The notes: generated from the sequence alone by a model not told the origin. Positions 20,201 through 26,979 are shown, numbered from the stretch's first letter. The stretch: DNA of 27,877 nt from Bolinopsis microptera (GCF_026151205.1 NW_026971856.1:1-27877), one strand, 5' to 3'. Numbers and translations are program-made.

Positions 20201-23009
20201 TACACAAGTAAATTTACGGTATGTACCTTCATTTTTACATAATATGATGCTAATAAATATTCAAAATATCACTCATCATCATGCCATATTGATTATTTGG
20301 TAGTCTAAGCGAAACTTACTGGGGCTTGTGGACTTCTGACTGCGTCATATTTAACGGCAGATTTCTGTAGTCGGAAGAGGGAGCTCGTTCCCCTGAACTT
20401 CAGCATACCAACCGCTGTCAAGAATTCAGTGAGGTACAAGGAAGACTTATCCTCCGAGCTGAACACTCTGAAAGAACATGTTTGTTAGATTTGATAAGAA
20501 GTACATGTATAATATAGGCTAGAATAAAGTAATTCATATACTTAGGTAAAAGCGCACTCATCATGTACGTGACTGACCAAGTACGTGCTATTGTTTTAAA
20601 ACTACAAATTTAAATGAAAGTCGAAGAAATTGTTTTCGTCACTCTTTATCAATTTAATATGGTATGTTCCGTCGAAATTTACCCCTATCATCTACCAGCA
20701 ATTTCCTATGATCATTGAAAAGAACCCTCCTATCGTAACTTAAATCGGTCGTTAACTATTATTTATTTTTAATAAAATTAAATAATTGAATTAATTCTTG
20801 CTTAGCTAGCTTGCTTGCTTGCGCGTCTTGATTGCGCAGTATATTCTACGAAAAGATTATCGCGCGTTACGTATTGACATGTCGGAAGACCCTTTTTTAC
20901 TTGGTCAGCAGGATTCCCTGTACAGAAATATAGGCCCAGAGTTTAATGAAATGCCGGTGCTTTGGTTAAGTACTCAATATTTTCAGACTATTTCAACTGA
21001 CTTGTGGTTAATCCGATCGAGTTACAACAATTTTAAGATCATGTGCGAATCAAGGGCTATTAAAATCAGTGGAACTAGTTTAGTAATTGCACGATAACTT
21101 TCCTCGGTTAAAGATAATTTTCGAAACGTTTTAACGTGATATCACACAATAAAGCAACTGCATGTTGCACGATAACGCCTGATATTGAACTCGGCTTCGC
21201 CTCGTGTGATTAACAGGCTAATCGGCACTCAGTTGCAAGACCGCATATCCGGGCCTATTGGCGTACATAACACAGCATTAACGATCATTATAGTACACCG
21301 TCTGCATTCATTTGAATGGAATTTTAAATATTCCGAGCAAAATGATCTTATAGAACAGTGTACTGACTTGGCTAGTTGAACGGCTTCTTCGTGGATCCCT
21401 TCAGTAGAAATGTCGGGATTCTTCAATCTCTGAATATCACCGACCATGTGGCTGAGAATATATTTATAGACTGATATTTATAATTAGTTTTCCCCTCTTC
21501 CCAAAAATATGTCATCTGTCAGTTGAATATGAGGAAGTTAATTACTTTTCACTTACCAGAATTCCGTGAAGTCAAGTTTACCATCCAAATTCTTGTCGTA
21601 GTATCGGAATATGTATCGGCACCTGGTGGGACGAAAGATTCAGTTCAAGTAGTGACAGAGTAATTTAAAAATATAGAAAGGTGGAATTCAACGTTGAATC
21701 ATTCAATAACATAATGAGTCAATATACTGGATAACGACTAGCACTGACGGTCTGAATCATGCCTAAAACTTATTATATGCACTCTTCAAAGATCTATAAC
21801 TTTTGAAAGTTTGGAAAGACTCAATTTCCCAGTTTCGACTACAATCTCGACCAGTCACTTTGTCGGGCCACGCCGATTGTTCTCCTTCACAACCACACAA
21901 TTTGCCCTTACTCTGCACGATAACGAGCAGTACATGAGATGCAGCCACCATTCCTTGCCTCATAAACACAAAACACAATGATATTTTGTTTATCCCTTCA
22001 TTCATTTATTCGACCTTGAGCACAAAATAATACCAAGTGCGGTGAGCAAGTTCGTTACTGCTTGCATATTTTAACCGCGAAATGGAACTACATCACATTT
22101 TCACAGTAAAATCATGCTACTTTGTTTCAATATGTTCCGTGAATATCCCTGGGATTACTCGAGCACGAGATCATAATAATATGCGTAATTTCACCCTACA
22201 TAACCATTTATTTCCTATCATTTGGTGTATCGCACCTAACTTTCACAATTATATCTTATTTGGACGTTCCTCCTAGTATTACAGCTAGTGTAACCTTTAA
22301 CCTGCCTGTAATAATATTAAGTTTTGTTTAACGACAGTGAGAGTATCAACTATCACTACATTTTAACACACGGCTCACAGTGCAGGGGACCCTTTACACA
22401 ATAACAAGGGAGGGGACCTGGGGGCCTGGGGAGGGAGGGGAAGGAGGGTACCTAGGAGCCAGGGGAGGGAGGAGCCTGGGAGGGAGAGGACATGGGGACC
22501 TGGGGGCATGGGGAGGGGAGGGAGGGGACCTAGGAGCCAGGGCAGGGAGGGGAGGGAGGGGAGTGAGGGGGCCAGGGGAGGGAGGAAGATTATTCGCAAT
22601 ATATTACCTCATTTCCGCAGAAGAGCTGCCGTGTGGTGTATTAGGATCCATTGCAGCGAGCCCCAATATAAACTCCTGGCTTGTTATCTCGTTATCCTTC
22701 TTTATGTCAAACGCTCTGAAAAATTGTGATAAAGTTCGTAGGAAAAGGCAAAGTGAAGTTTCCTTGGAATATATTTTTATATTTAGATTCCTAGCGAAAT
22801 GTAACATAATATACCACTCAAAGAATTTACTAATCTGAGTTTGAAGACCGGGCTTTAGTACCCCAGAAGTTAAATAACAAACCTGAAGAAGTCAGGGGCT
22901 TGATCGGGAGGGAAACCGAACCCAGCCATGAGCTGGGTAAATATCTCCAGTGAAGCTGTGTTCTGCGCTCCACAAACTCGATCAAAGTACTCCATTATTA
23001 ACGACTGTT
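11096..23009 (-). CDS. Ser/Thr protein phosphatase (PPP family) with N-terminal EF-hands; 13 exons, both ends missing
   Basis: The exons on the minus strand, 5' to 3', are 23009-22883, 22715-22608, 21622-21557, 21451-21368, 20467-20320, 20153-20056, 19673-19535, 15394-15235, 15111-15005, 12270-12123, 11852-11704, 11526-11384 and 11272-11096. All joints keep phase with no stop, giving at least 550 codons. Residues (numbered from the first complete codon) 45-56 and 87-98 are EF-hand loops; the second is canonical ([12 protein letters not shown]). Residues 128-330 form a linker. The phosphatase core has GDVHGN (331-336), GDYVDRG (363-369), GNHE (395-398), CVHGG (447-451) and RAHE (541-544). The metal ligands D332, H334, D364, N396, H449 and H543 are all present, so activity is expected: hydrolysis of phospho-Ser/Thr, probably cytosolic, as no signal peptide or membrane segment is seen in what is recovered. 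EF-hands before the catalytic domain differ from PPEF/RdgC, where they follow it. Calcium control is inferred. Confidence 0.88.
11384..11526 (-). CDS. Phosphatase exon 12: CVHGG motif and WSDP
   Basis: The acceptor is CTTTCAG and the donor is GAG|GTAATT. It encodes [20 protein letters not shown] and ends in [11 protein letters not shown]. The His of HGG is a metal ligand, and 'W.DP' is conserved across the PPP family. Confidence 0.93.
11704..11852 (-). CDS. Phosphatase exon 11: GNHE motif
   Basis: The acceptor is ATATCCAG and the donor is AAG|GTTATT. It encodes [20 protein letters not shown] and ends at [13 protein letters not shown], the usual 'F..LP.AA.I...' strand of PPP enzymes. The open frame continues past the donor on both sides, but that sequence is intronic. 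Confidence 0.92.
12123..12270 (-). CDS. Phosphatase exon 10: GDYVDRG motif
   Basis: The acceptor is TTTGTAG and the donor is AGAG|GTAAAA. It encodes [39 protein letters not shown] and FFLIR with a split Gly that completes GNHE in the next exon. Confidence 0.95.
12456..12683. repeat. Perfect 52-bp inverted repeat with 124-bp spacer (foldback or MITE-like)
   Basis: The left arm 12,456-12,507 begins cgagtctaaaaatctatctt and the right arm 12,632-12,683 ends aagatagatttttagactcg. As read they are reverse complements over all 52 bases. The spacer 12,508-12,631 has no open frame of note. The outer ends cgag/ctcg are themselves complementary. A clear target-site duplication is not visible, so it could be a foldback element, a small MITE or an inverted duplication. 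Confidence 0.9.
12683..12693. repeat. Left target-site duplication of the RTE insertion
   Basis: GTGCAATACAA here matches 14,808-14,818 exactly and brackets the LINE. Its first base is also the last base of the 52-bp inverted repeat. Confidence 0.75.
12694..14782 (+). pseudogene. RTE-type reverse transcriptase polyprotein, truncated with two frameshifts
   Basis: The linker begins near [17 protein letters not shown] in one frame. It shifts in the A-run at about 12,869-12,876 (one extra base) into the frame of [20 protein letters not shown]. It shifts again near 13,100 (net loss of one base) into the frame that continues to the stop at 14,782. The long uninterrupted part, 13,244-14,782 (512 codons counted from its first Met), carries the RT blocks: KSPGVDGI upstream of and across the Met, [10 protein letters not shown] (56-65), [12 protein letters not shown] (91-102), [12 protein letters not shown] (124-135), YADD (234-237), GLKINAGKT and FTYLGAIIS. 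The C-terminal part has [17 protein letters not shown] and [12 protein letters not shown], typical of RTE-like elements. Block B reads [11 protein letters not shown], where GxRQGCxxSP is usual. There is no endonuclease and no RNase H. Confidence 0.9.
12694..14807 (+). mobile_element. 5'-truncated RTE-type non-LTR retrotransposon
   Basis: The element is bounded by an 11-bp direct repeat and ends in a short tandem tail (caagtacaagta), as RTE elements often do. It starts just after where the endonuclease domain would end, so the whole endonuclease is missing. What remains is the linker, the reverse transcriptase and the C-terminal region. 5' truncation is the usual outcome of incomplete target-primed reverse transcription. 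It lies antisense to the host gene, inside an intron. Confidence 0.85.
14808..14818. repeat. Right target-site duplication of the RTE insertion
   Basis: This is the exact second copy of GTGCAATACAA, directly after the 3' tail of the element. Confidence 0.75.
15005..15111 (-). CDS. Phosphatase exon 9: GDVHGN metal-binding motif
   Basis: The acceptor is CTGACAG and the donor is AAG|GTAAGC. It encodes [20 protein letters not shown] and AFEK. Asp and His of GDVHG are metal ligands of the PPP active site. The next intron holds the RTE insertion. Confidence 0.92.
15235..15394 (-). CDS. Phosphatase exon 8: before the catalytic domain
   Basis: The acceptor is CCCCTAG, in phase 0. It encodes [20 protein letters not shown] and later [18 protein letters not shown]. 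The 3' boundary is the least certain in the gene: phase requires a weak donor, GTTC|GTGTTG, rather than the better looking CAG|GTTCGT three residues earlier. Confidence 0.7.
15876..15911. repeat. CA/TG microsatellite
   Basis: An imperfect (CA)n tract with interspersed 'cata' and a 'cgca' end. Confidence 0.9.
16192..16213. repeat. Short perfect hairpin
   Basis: ACTCTTTGAG and CTCAAAGAGT are reverse complements separated by two bases. Confidence 0.85.
16456..16506. repeat. 22-bp perfect inverted repeat, 7-base loop
   Basis: tacatagattgtcgcataat(at) at 16,456-16,477 is the exact reverse complement of 16,485-16,506. It is isolated, with no T-run after it and no flanking open frame. It may be a foldback remnant. 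Confidence 0.9.
17843..17900. repeat. GA microsatellite flanked by a short direct repeat
   Basis: A (GA)n tract at about 17,860-17,884 is flanked by AGGTATGTAAAGATGTAAG and AGGTATGTAAATTGTAAG. It ends about 55 bases before the GPCR start codon, so it lies in the 5' leader or proximal promoter. Confidence 0.85.
17939..19188 (+). CDS. Divergent rhodopsin-type (class A) GPCR, two exons
   Basis: Exon 1 is 17,939-18,466 and exon 2 is 18,676-19,188. The intron has donor GAG|GTAAAG and acceptor TTTCAG|ATC and is in phase 0. The product is 346 residues, normal for a class A receptor. The N-terminus has two N-glycosylation sequons (NGT, NTT) and no signal peptide. Seven hydrophobic segments fall near residues 44-69, 99-122, 136-160, 178-200, 220-247, 262-283 and 292-314. 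TM1 has Asn61; Cys136 (start of TM3) and Cys212 (ECL2) can form the usual disulfide; Trp183 marks TM4 and Trp273 TM6; TM7 has LNPLLVF. TM2 lacks the usual Asp, DRY reads HRL (160-162), NPxxY reads NPLLV and TM6 lacks the Pro after Trp. Cys329 and Cys332 follow helix 8, and the tail is acidic (GDDEMEMED). The ligand is not predictable. It lies wholly in a phosphatase intron, antisense. Confidence 0.88.
18467..18675 (+). other. GPCR intron
   Basis: A 209-base GT-AG intron interrupts the receptor just before TM4. Reading through the donor would stop within 15 codons, and joining restores a conserved TM3-ICL2-TM4 layout. Confidence 0.9.
19189..19534. other. Space between the GPCR stop and phosphatase exon 7
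   Basis: This AT-rich stretch of about 350 bases should contain the GPCR 3' UTR. I see no AATAAA in it. No other gene is visible. Confidence 0.5.
19535..19673 (-). CDS. Phosphatase exon 7: linker
   Basis: The acceptor is CCTCAAG and the donor is GAG|GTGAGC, ending in phase 0. It encodes [20 protein letters not shown] and onward to ...SVDTFNE. The following intron is about 4.1 kb and contains the GPCR gene on the other strand. Confidence 0.72.
19775..19858. repeat. 20-bp tandem repeat, four copies
   Basis: The unit TTACAGTTAGAGTTTCACAG is repeated four times with one or two substitutions (TTT to TAT; TT to GT). It lies in the intron between phosphatase exons 6 and 7. Confidence 0.95.
20056..20153 (-). 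CDS. Phosphatase exon 6: acidic linker
   Basis: The acceptor is GTGCAG. The donor is GGTTT|GTAATG, chosen over the upstream GAG|GTTTGT because only it keeps phase with exon 7. The peptide is polar and acidic ([16 protein letters not shown]...), a likely flexible linker. Confidence 0.68.
20320..20467 (-). CDS. Phosphatase exon 5
   Basis: The acceptor is CTTTCAG and the donor is CCA|GTAAGT. It encodes [20 protein letters not shown] and a basic stretch ([18 protein letters not shown]) ending in phase 0. Its '[10 protein letters not shown]' could be the remains of another EF-hand helix. Confidence 0.8.
20468..21367. other. Intron between phosphatase exons 4 and 5; possible repeat remnants
   Basis: The stretch holds a TTGC-type simple repeat at 20,805-20,822, two copies of TTGCACGATAAC (near 21,087 and 21,166) and the motif CTCGGCTTCGCCTCGTG near 21,190, a string often seen in invertebrate dispersed repeats. 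A plus-strand open frame of 92 codons at 20,819-21,097 has no recognisable domain and is not called a gene. Confidence 0.4.
21368..21451 (-). CDS. Phosphatase exon 4
   Basis: The acceptor is TTCTCAG and the donor is GCCAA|GTCAGT. It encodes [20 protein letters not shown] and EEAVQLA with a split Cys at the start and a split Lys at the end. Phase requires it between exons 3 and 5: joining 3 to 5 directly would create a TGA. Confidence 0.8.
21557..21622 (-). CDS. Phosphatase exon 3: canonical EF-hand
   Basis: The acceptor is CACCAG and the donor is CTG|GTAAGT. It encodes [20 protein letters not shown]. The loop has D, N, D, G, L and E at positions 1, 3, 5, 6, 8 and 12, the standard calcium-binding pattern. 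Confidence 0.9.
21623..22380. other. Intron between phosphatase exons 2 and 3, no feature seen
   Basis: AT-rich intronic sequence. Small open frames at 21,763-22,005 minus and 22,082-22,276 plus have no coding signature. Confidence 0.5.
22383..22588. repeat. G-rich minisatellite (GGGAGGGAGGGGACCTGGGG type)
   Basis: Irregular repeats of GGGAGG, GGGGACCTGGGGGCC and CCTAGGAGCCAGGGGAGGG run for about 200 bases on the plus strand, ending about 20 bases from the donor of phosphatase exon 2. Many G-runs of three or more close together could form G-quadruplexes on the plus strand, which is the template strand for the phosphatase. The open frames through it are Gly- or Pro-rich translations of the repeat. 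Confidence 0.85.
22608..22715 (-). CDS. Phosphatase exon 2: EF-hand
   Basis: The acceptor is TTTTTCAG and the donor is GAG|GTAATA. The exon encodes [20 protein letters not shown] and onward. The loop [12 protein letters not shown] has Asp at positions 1 and 5 and Glu at 12, but Lys at 3 and Asn at 6 in place of the usual residues, so calcium binding may be weak. Confidence 0.88.
22883..23009 (-). CDS. Phosphatase exon 1 of those found (EF-hand region)
   Basis: The acceptor is CACAG before the exon and the donor is CAG|GTTTGT. The exon begins with two bases of a split codon, then reads [20 protein letters not shown] and onward, ending in ...PDQAPDFF plus two bases. It may hold a degenerate first EF-hand. 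An ATG lies five codons in, so a start here cannot be excluded, but the good acceptor suggests an upstream exon. Confidence 0.8.
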
Positions 23010-23289
23010 CTGTGAAAAGTAGTATAGGTATAATTATCATAATATTATGAGTGTTTTATCGGAAATTTGTGCCTCAAATTTAACATTGAGTTAGCAAATA
23101 TGCTTATTAAAGTTTTTTTTTCTTTACGACTCAATTTCATTTGAGGTAACCGATATCATGAAGCGGATGTTTTAAACTGTTACGAATCAAATAATCCTGT
23201 TCAGGAAAAAATTCAATTTGGCATGCTATAGTACTGAGAGGACGTATTCATAAGGCCTCCCCCAGCCTCGGATCTTAGGATTGGATTTG
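23010..23289. other. Upstream of the first phosphatase exon found; no exon seen
   Basis: I see no convincing exon, start codon context or promoter motif for the phosphatase gene here. Its first exon is presumably beyond the repeats or outside the window. Confidence 0.45.
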
Positions 23290-23770
23290 CAAAAATTCCT
23301 AAGACAAACTGCTTAAGAAAAGCTAAGACTGCAAAAAAAGCTGAGACAAAATTTAAGCGAACCTGAGATGTCAAAATAAGCTAAGACAGCGAAAAGCTTA
23401 AGACAAAATTTAAGGAAACCTAAGACAGCAGATAATCCTGAGACAAAATTTAAGGAAACCCAAGACAGCGAAAAATCCTAAGACAAAATTTAAGAAATCC
23501 TGAGACAGCGAAAAATCCTGAGACAAAATTTAAGAAATCCCGAGACAGCGAAAAAACCTGAGACAAAATTTAAGAAATCCTGAGACAGCGAAAAAACCTA
23601 AGACAAAATTTAAGAATCCTGAGACGCGCGAAAAAACCTGAGACAAAATTTAAGAAATCCCGAGACAGCGAAAAATCCTGAGACAAAATTTAAGAAAACC
23701 TGAGACAGCGAAAAATCCTGAGACAAAATTTAAGAAAACCTGAGACAGCGAAAAATCTTTAGATACAATT
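23290..23770. repeat. Minisatellite, period about 40 bp built from two related 20-bp halves
   Basis: About ten copies of a unit reading roughly CCTGAGACAAAATTTAAGAA then CCTGAGACAGCGAAAAAT. Both halves start CCTGAGACA, so the unit is a doubled half-unit. The first 100 bases and the last copy (ttagatacaatttatac) are degenerate, while the centre is nearly uniform. It ends about ten bases before the palindrome begins. Confidence 0.93.
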
Positions 23771-23981
23771 TATACAATAACCACAAGAATATACATGGAT
23801 ATTTTAATTTCTTGCAAAGAATATAATAAATACAATATTACTAGGTATAGTAGGAATGTCAATAAGTCAATAGAATTTGTTTGAAATCTCTATGTGCCTG
23901 CTAATGAAGTGAGTATCCCAGATCATATCTTTACAGGTAGGACTGTATAATGGGGGCCCGATGTTATAGCGGACATCATCT

Positions 23982-24000
23982 CCCCCCCCCCCCCCCCCCC
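23982..24000. repeat. Poly-C run
   Basis: 19 consecutive C; its mirror at 27,652-27,668 has 17 G. Confidence 0.95.
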
Positions 24001-24013
24001 TTACCCCTTCTTA

Positions 24014-24199
24014 CCCCCAGTTCCATAGCGGATATTATGCCAAATTATTGGACGGAGGTCGTCAACTAATATTTCTTCGGATATTTCTCCGGTTTGCAGT
24101 TCCATAACCTTATCCGGAGACCATCTACGGTAATTTTGTTGATTCTCACAGAGCAAAGTGCAAAGAAACTGCCGCAAACTGCTACAATCTCCGAGAAAT
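24014..24199. mobile_element. MITE copy, truncated at one end
   Basis: It begins CCCCCAGTTCCATAGCGGAT after TTA and matches the complete copy at 24,673 for about 185 bases, up to CTCCGAGAAAT, then diverges. The other terminal repeat is absent. Open frames through it are by-products of the repeat. Confidence 0.8.
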
Positions 24200-24551
24200 C
24201 TACTTATTGAGTTATTGACTAGCTTGCTAAAATTCATCGGCAAATTACCGCTGCTCGAGTTACCTAGCCAGGCCCATTTCAGTTTTGAGTACTGGAGTCG
24301 GTTATCTAGTCAAAGCCTAGCTTTTTTGTAACTTGCAAGTGCTTTTGCGGATTGTCGTGGATTTCGGCAAATAGTCGTGGATTTCGGCGATATTTTCAGA
24401 TTATTCTTCAATGTCCTCAAACCTGAGCACTGGGACTACTTAAGTTTTTGCTACTATCTGAATTATTTGCTCAAGCTACTGGCTCGCTAGGTTCAAAGGT
24501 TTATTTCCTATTTATCATGAAAAAAAAATTGTGCTGGGTAAAAGTTTACAC

Positions 24552-24624
24552 GGTGTTCACGCAGGTTTGAACTCCCGACCTCGCGTAGAGCTAGCCGATC
24601 GCCTAGCCGCTAAGCTACTCCGGT
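24552..24624 (-). repeat. tRNA-like sequence (tRNA-derived SINE head or tRNA pseudogene)
   Basis: On the minus strand it has an A-box-like TAGCTTAGCGGC and a B-box GTTCAAACC. The distance from the A-box T to the B-box G is 45 bases, as between T8 and G53 of a tRNA. The D-stem pairs, the T-stem has two mismatches and the acceptor stem does not pair, so it is not a working tRNA. Mirror copy at 27,028-27,100. Confidence 0.7.
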
Positions 24625-24672
24625 GATATACTCATGAAATTTTTGATGTAAATATATATTTACCCCTTTTTA

Positions 24673-24970
24673 CCCCCAGTTCCATAGCGGATATTATGCC
24701 AAATTATTGGACGGAGATCGTCAACTAATATTTCTTCGGATATTTCTCCGGTTTGCAGTTCCATAACCTTATCCGGAGACCATCTACGGTAATTTTGTTG
24801 ATTCTCACAGAGCAAAGTGCAAAGAAATTGCCACAAACTGCTACAATCTCCGAGAAATTCCCGGAGAGCTTCATCTCCGTATAATACAGTAGACGGAGCC
24901 GGAGAATCATCACCGTAGAAATGGACCTCCGTCTAATAATTTGGCATAATATCCGCTATGGAACTGGGGG
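24673..24970. mobile_element. Complete MITE, about 298 bp, 44-bp terminal inverted repeats
   Basis: The left terminus 24,673-24,716 begins CCCCCAGTTCCATAGCGGAT and the right terminus 24,927-24,970 is its reverse complement with one mismatch seen. The flanks read TTA on both sides, compatible with a 3-bp TTA target duplication as in PIF/Harbinger elements. It has no coding capacity. Confidence 0.85.
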
Positions 24971-24976
24971 GTTAAT

Positions 24977-25321
24977 CTGATTAAAAGCTACAAAAAATTC
25001 CAGAAATGAGATGGCTGGTTAAAACCTACCTTTGGAAAGCTCTGATGAACCTGCCCGTGGAGAAATAAACACACTTAACTTCGCCTCAATTGAGCAATAA
25101 CTATTTATCGCTTATTACTTCATTTATTTTGGATGTACAGAGTGCTTCGTAACTAATTTATTATTACAAAGTTTACTTTCTCATAAGCTAAAACGACAAC
25201 TAATCTTTCGTTTTACTCCCTACTGTACAGGTTTACTCGTCAATCCAGGTATATGAGAATGTGTGAGAATGGTCTTGAAACTCTGAAAAGAGGGGAGCAG
25301 TTTTGGGGACGGAGAGATTGA
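24977..25321. repeat. Module A (direct repeat with module B; inverted in the right arm)
   Basis: It starts CTGATTAAAAGCTACAAAAA, includes 'CCCGTGGAGAAATAAACACA' and ends near GGGGACGGAGAGATT. It matches 25,561-25,926 in the same orientation with many differences, and 26,330-26,676 inverted with few. So the palindrome arms are closer relatives than the tandem copies. Confidence 0.85.
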
Positions 25322-25366
25322 AGCGGGTGGGCGACAAATGAACCCCCCCCCCCTATTGTAAGCCCC

Positions 25367-25452
25367 CCGGCTTACAATTGACCCCCCATGCAATTACACT
25401 GAGTCAATTGATCTCAGTATAATAACATGGGGGTTAATTGTCGTACTAAGCC
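25367..25452. repeat. Imperfect hairpin with CAATTGA centre
   Basis: ggcttacaattgacccccca... and ...tgggggttaattgtcgtact are imperfect reverse complements around tcaattga. The right-arm counterpart (about 26,218-26,325) has an extra gtcaattg-type block, so this structure has been changing length. Confidence 0.7.
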
Positions 25453-25463
25453 CTAGATTGTAC

Positions 25464-25560
25464 CTGCTAATGAGGTGAATATCCCAGATCATAGCTTCAC
25501 AGGTAGGACTGTATAATGGGGGCCCTGATGTTATAGTGGACATCACTTCCCCTCCCTTAT
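25464..25560. repeat. Second copy of the segment at the outer part of the arm
   Basis: tacctgctaatgaggtgaat...gtataatgggggccctgatg...gacatcacttcccc repeats 23,897-23,985 in the same orientation with substitutions. Both have inverted copies in the right arm, giving four in all. Confidence 0.85.
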
Positions 25561-25926
25561 CTGATTAAAGGATACAAAACAGTCAAGAAATGAGATTGGT
25601 TAAAACCTACCTTGGGAAAGCTCCGATGGACTAGCCCGTGGAGAAATAAACACACTTAACTTCAGCTCAATTGAGCAATAACTGCCTATTTATTGCTTAT
25701 AACTTCATTTATTTTGGATGTAGATTGGGCTTCGTTGTGAGATACTATACCTGAGTGATTACTCCGAACTTTCTAAAAAGCTACCAAGTTAACTTTCTGA
25801 AAAGCTACAAAGTTAACTTTCCTACTGTACTGGATTACTCGTCAATTCAGGTATAGGAGTATGGATTAGAACGGTCCTGAAACTATGAAAAGAGGGAATT
25901 AGCGGTTTTGGGGACGGGAAGATTAC
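25561..25926. repeat. Module B in the palindrome spacer
   Basis: This is a diverged direct copy of module A that lies mostly outside the palindrome arms (spacer 25,569-26,100). Confidence 0.8.
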
Positions 25927-26005
25927 AGCATCAAAAACGGGTAGGATGTAGGAGCCTAGGAGGGTAATTATAATAATAAAGGTACTGGGGGATTGAACAA
26001 CTTAC

Positions 26006-26100
26006 TTACTTTCGGCGATCCTCGATCGAACTCCCGTTCACTGTCTGCCTCCACACGTCTTGATCGCACATAACAGTTCGAAGGTCGTCCAACTGGATCT
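26006..26100 (-). pseudogene. 3' coding end of a second LINE
   Basis: On the minus strand the frame reads IQLDDLRTVMCDQDVWRQTV then NGSSIEDRRK and TAA, followed by GTAAGTAAG. The 'D.DVWR' and 'S..DRRK-stop' pattern is typical of the very C-terminus of LINE polyproteins. It differs from the C-terminus of the RTE element at 14,782, so it is another family. Only about 30 codons remain. Confidence 0.6.
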
Positions 26101-26680
26101 TTTAATCAGATAAGGGAGGGGAAAGTGATGTCCATTATAACATCAGGGCCCCCATTATACAGTCCTACCTGTGAAGCTATGATCTGGGATATTCACTTCA
26201 TTAGCAGGTACAATCTAGGGCTTAGTACGACAATTGACCCCCGACAATTAACCCCCATGTTATTATACTGAGATCAATTGACTCAGTGTAATTGCATGGG
26301 GGGTCAATTGTAAGCCGGGGGCCACCCGCTTCAATCTCCCCGTCCCCAAAACTGCTTCCCTCTTTTCAGAGTTTCAAGACCATTCTCACACATTCTCATA
26401 TAACTGGATTGACGAGTAAACCTGTACAGTAGGGAGTAAAACGAAAGATTAGTTGTCGTTTTAGCTTATTAGAAAGTAAACTTTGTAATAATAAATTAGT
26501 TACGAAGCACACTGTACATCCAAAATAAATGAAGTAATAAGCGATAAATAGTTATTGCTCAATTGAGGTGAAGTTAAGTGTGTTTATTTCTCCACGGGCA
26601 GGTTCATCAGAGCTTTCCAAAGGTAGGTTTTAACCAGCCATCTCATTTCTGGAATTTTTTGTAGCTTTTAATCAGATTAA

Positions 26681-26979
26681 CCCCCCAGTTCCATAGCGGA
26701 TATTATGCCAAATTATTAGACGGAGGTCCATTTCTACGGTGATGATTCTCCGGCTCCGTCTACTGTATTATACGGAGATGAAGCTCTCCGGGAATTTCTC
26801 GGAGATTGTAGCAGTTTGTGGCAATTTCTTTGCACTTTGCTCTGTGAGAATCAACAAAATTACCGTAGATGGTCTCCGGATAAGGTTATGGAACTGCAAA
26901 CCGGAGAAATATCCGAAGAAATATTAGTTGACGATCTCCGTCCAATAATTTGGCATAATATCCGCTATGGAACTGGGGG
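26681..26979. mobile_element. Mirror copy of the complete MITE
   Basis: Inverted copy of 24,673-24,970, again bounded by CCCCC(C)AGTTCC and GGAACTGGGGG. Confidence 0.85.

Larger units (their letters stand above)
23781..25568. repeat. Left arm of a large palindrome (about 1.8 kb)
   Basis: This arm is the reverse complement of 26,101-27,877 along its whole length, with scattered substitutions and indels: a 7-base indel near 23,802, an indel of about 30 bases near 25,323-25,366, and unequal poly-C/poly-G lengths. In order it contains MITE copy 1, a tRNA-like sequence, MITE copy 2, module A and a small hairpin. Confidence 0.95.

Noticed and set aside
20819-21379. Plus-strand open frames of 92 and 64 codons in a phosphatase intron
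   Set aside because: No recognisable domain; the second overlaps phosphatase exon 4 in antisense, and the interval carries dispersed-repeat motifs.
22375-22838. Gly-rich and Pro-rich open frames across the G-rich repeat
   Set aside because: They are frames through a minisatellite. The real coding exon here (22,608-22,715) is on the minus strand and spliced.
23290-23770. CRISPR array
   Set aside because: The units are contiguous and nearly identical throughout with no unique spacers, and the context is eukaryotic.
24552-24624. Functional tRNA gene
   Set aside because: The acceptor stem does not pair and the T-stem has two mismatches; only the promoter boxes and D-stem are preserved.
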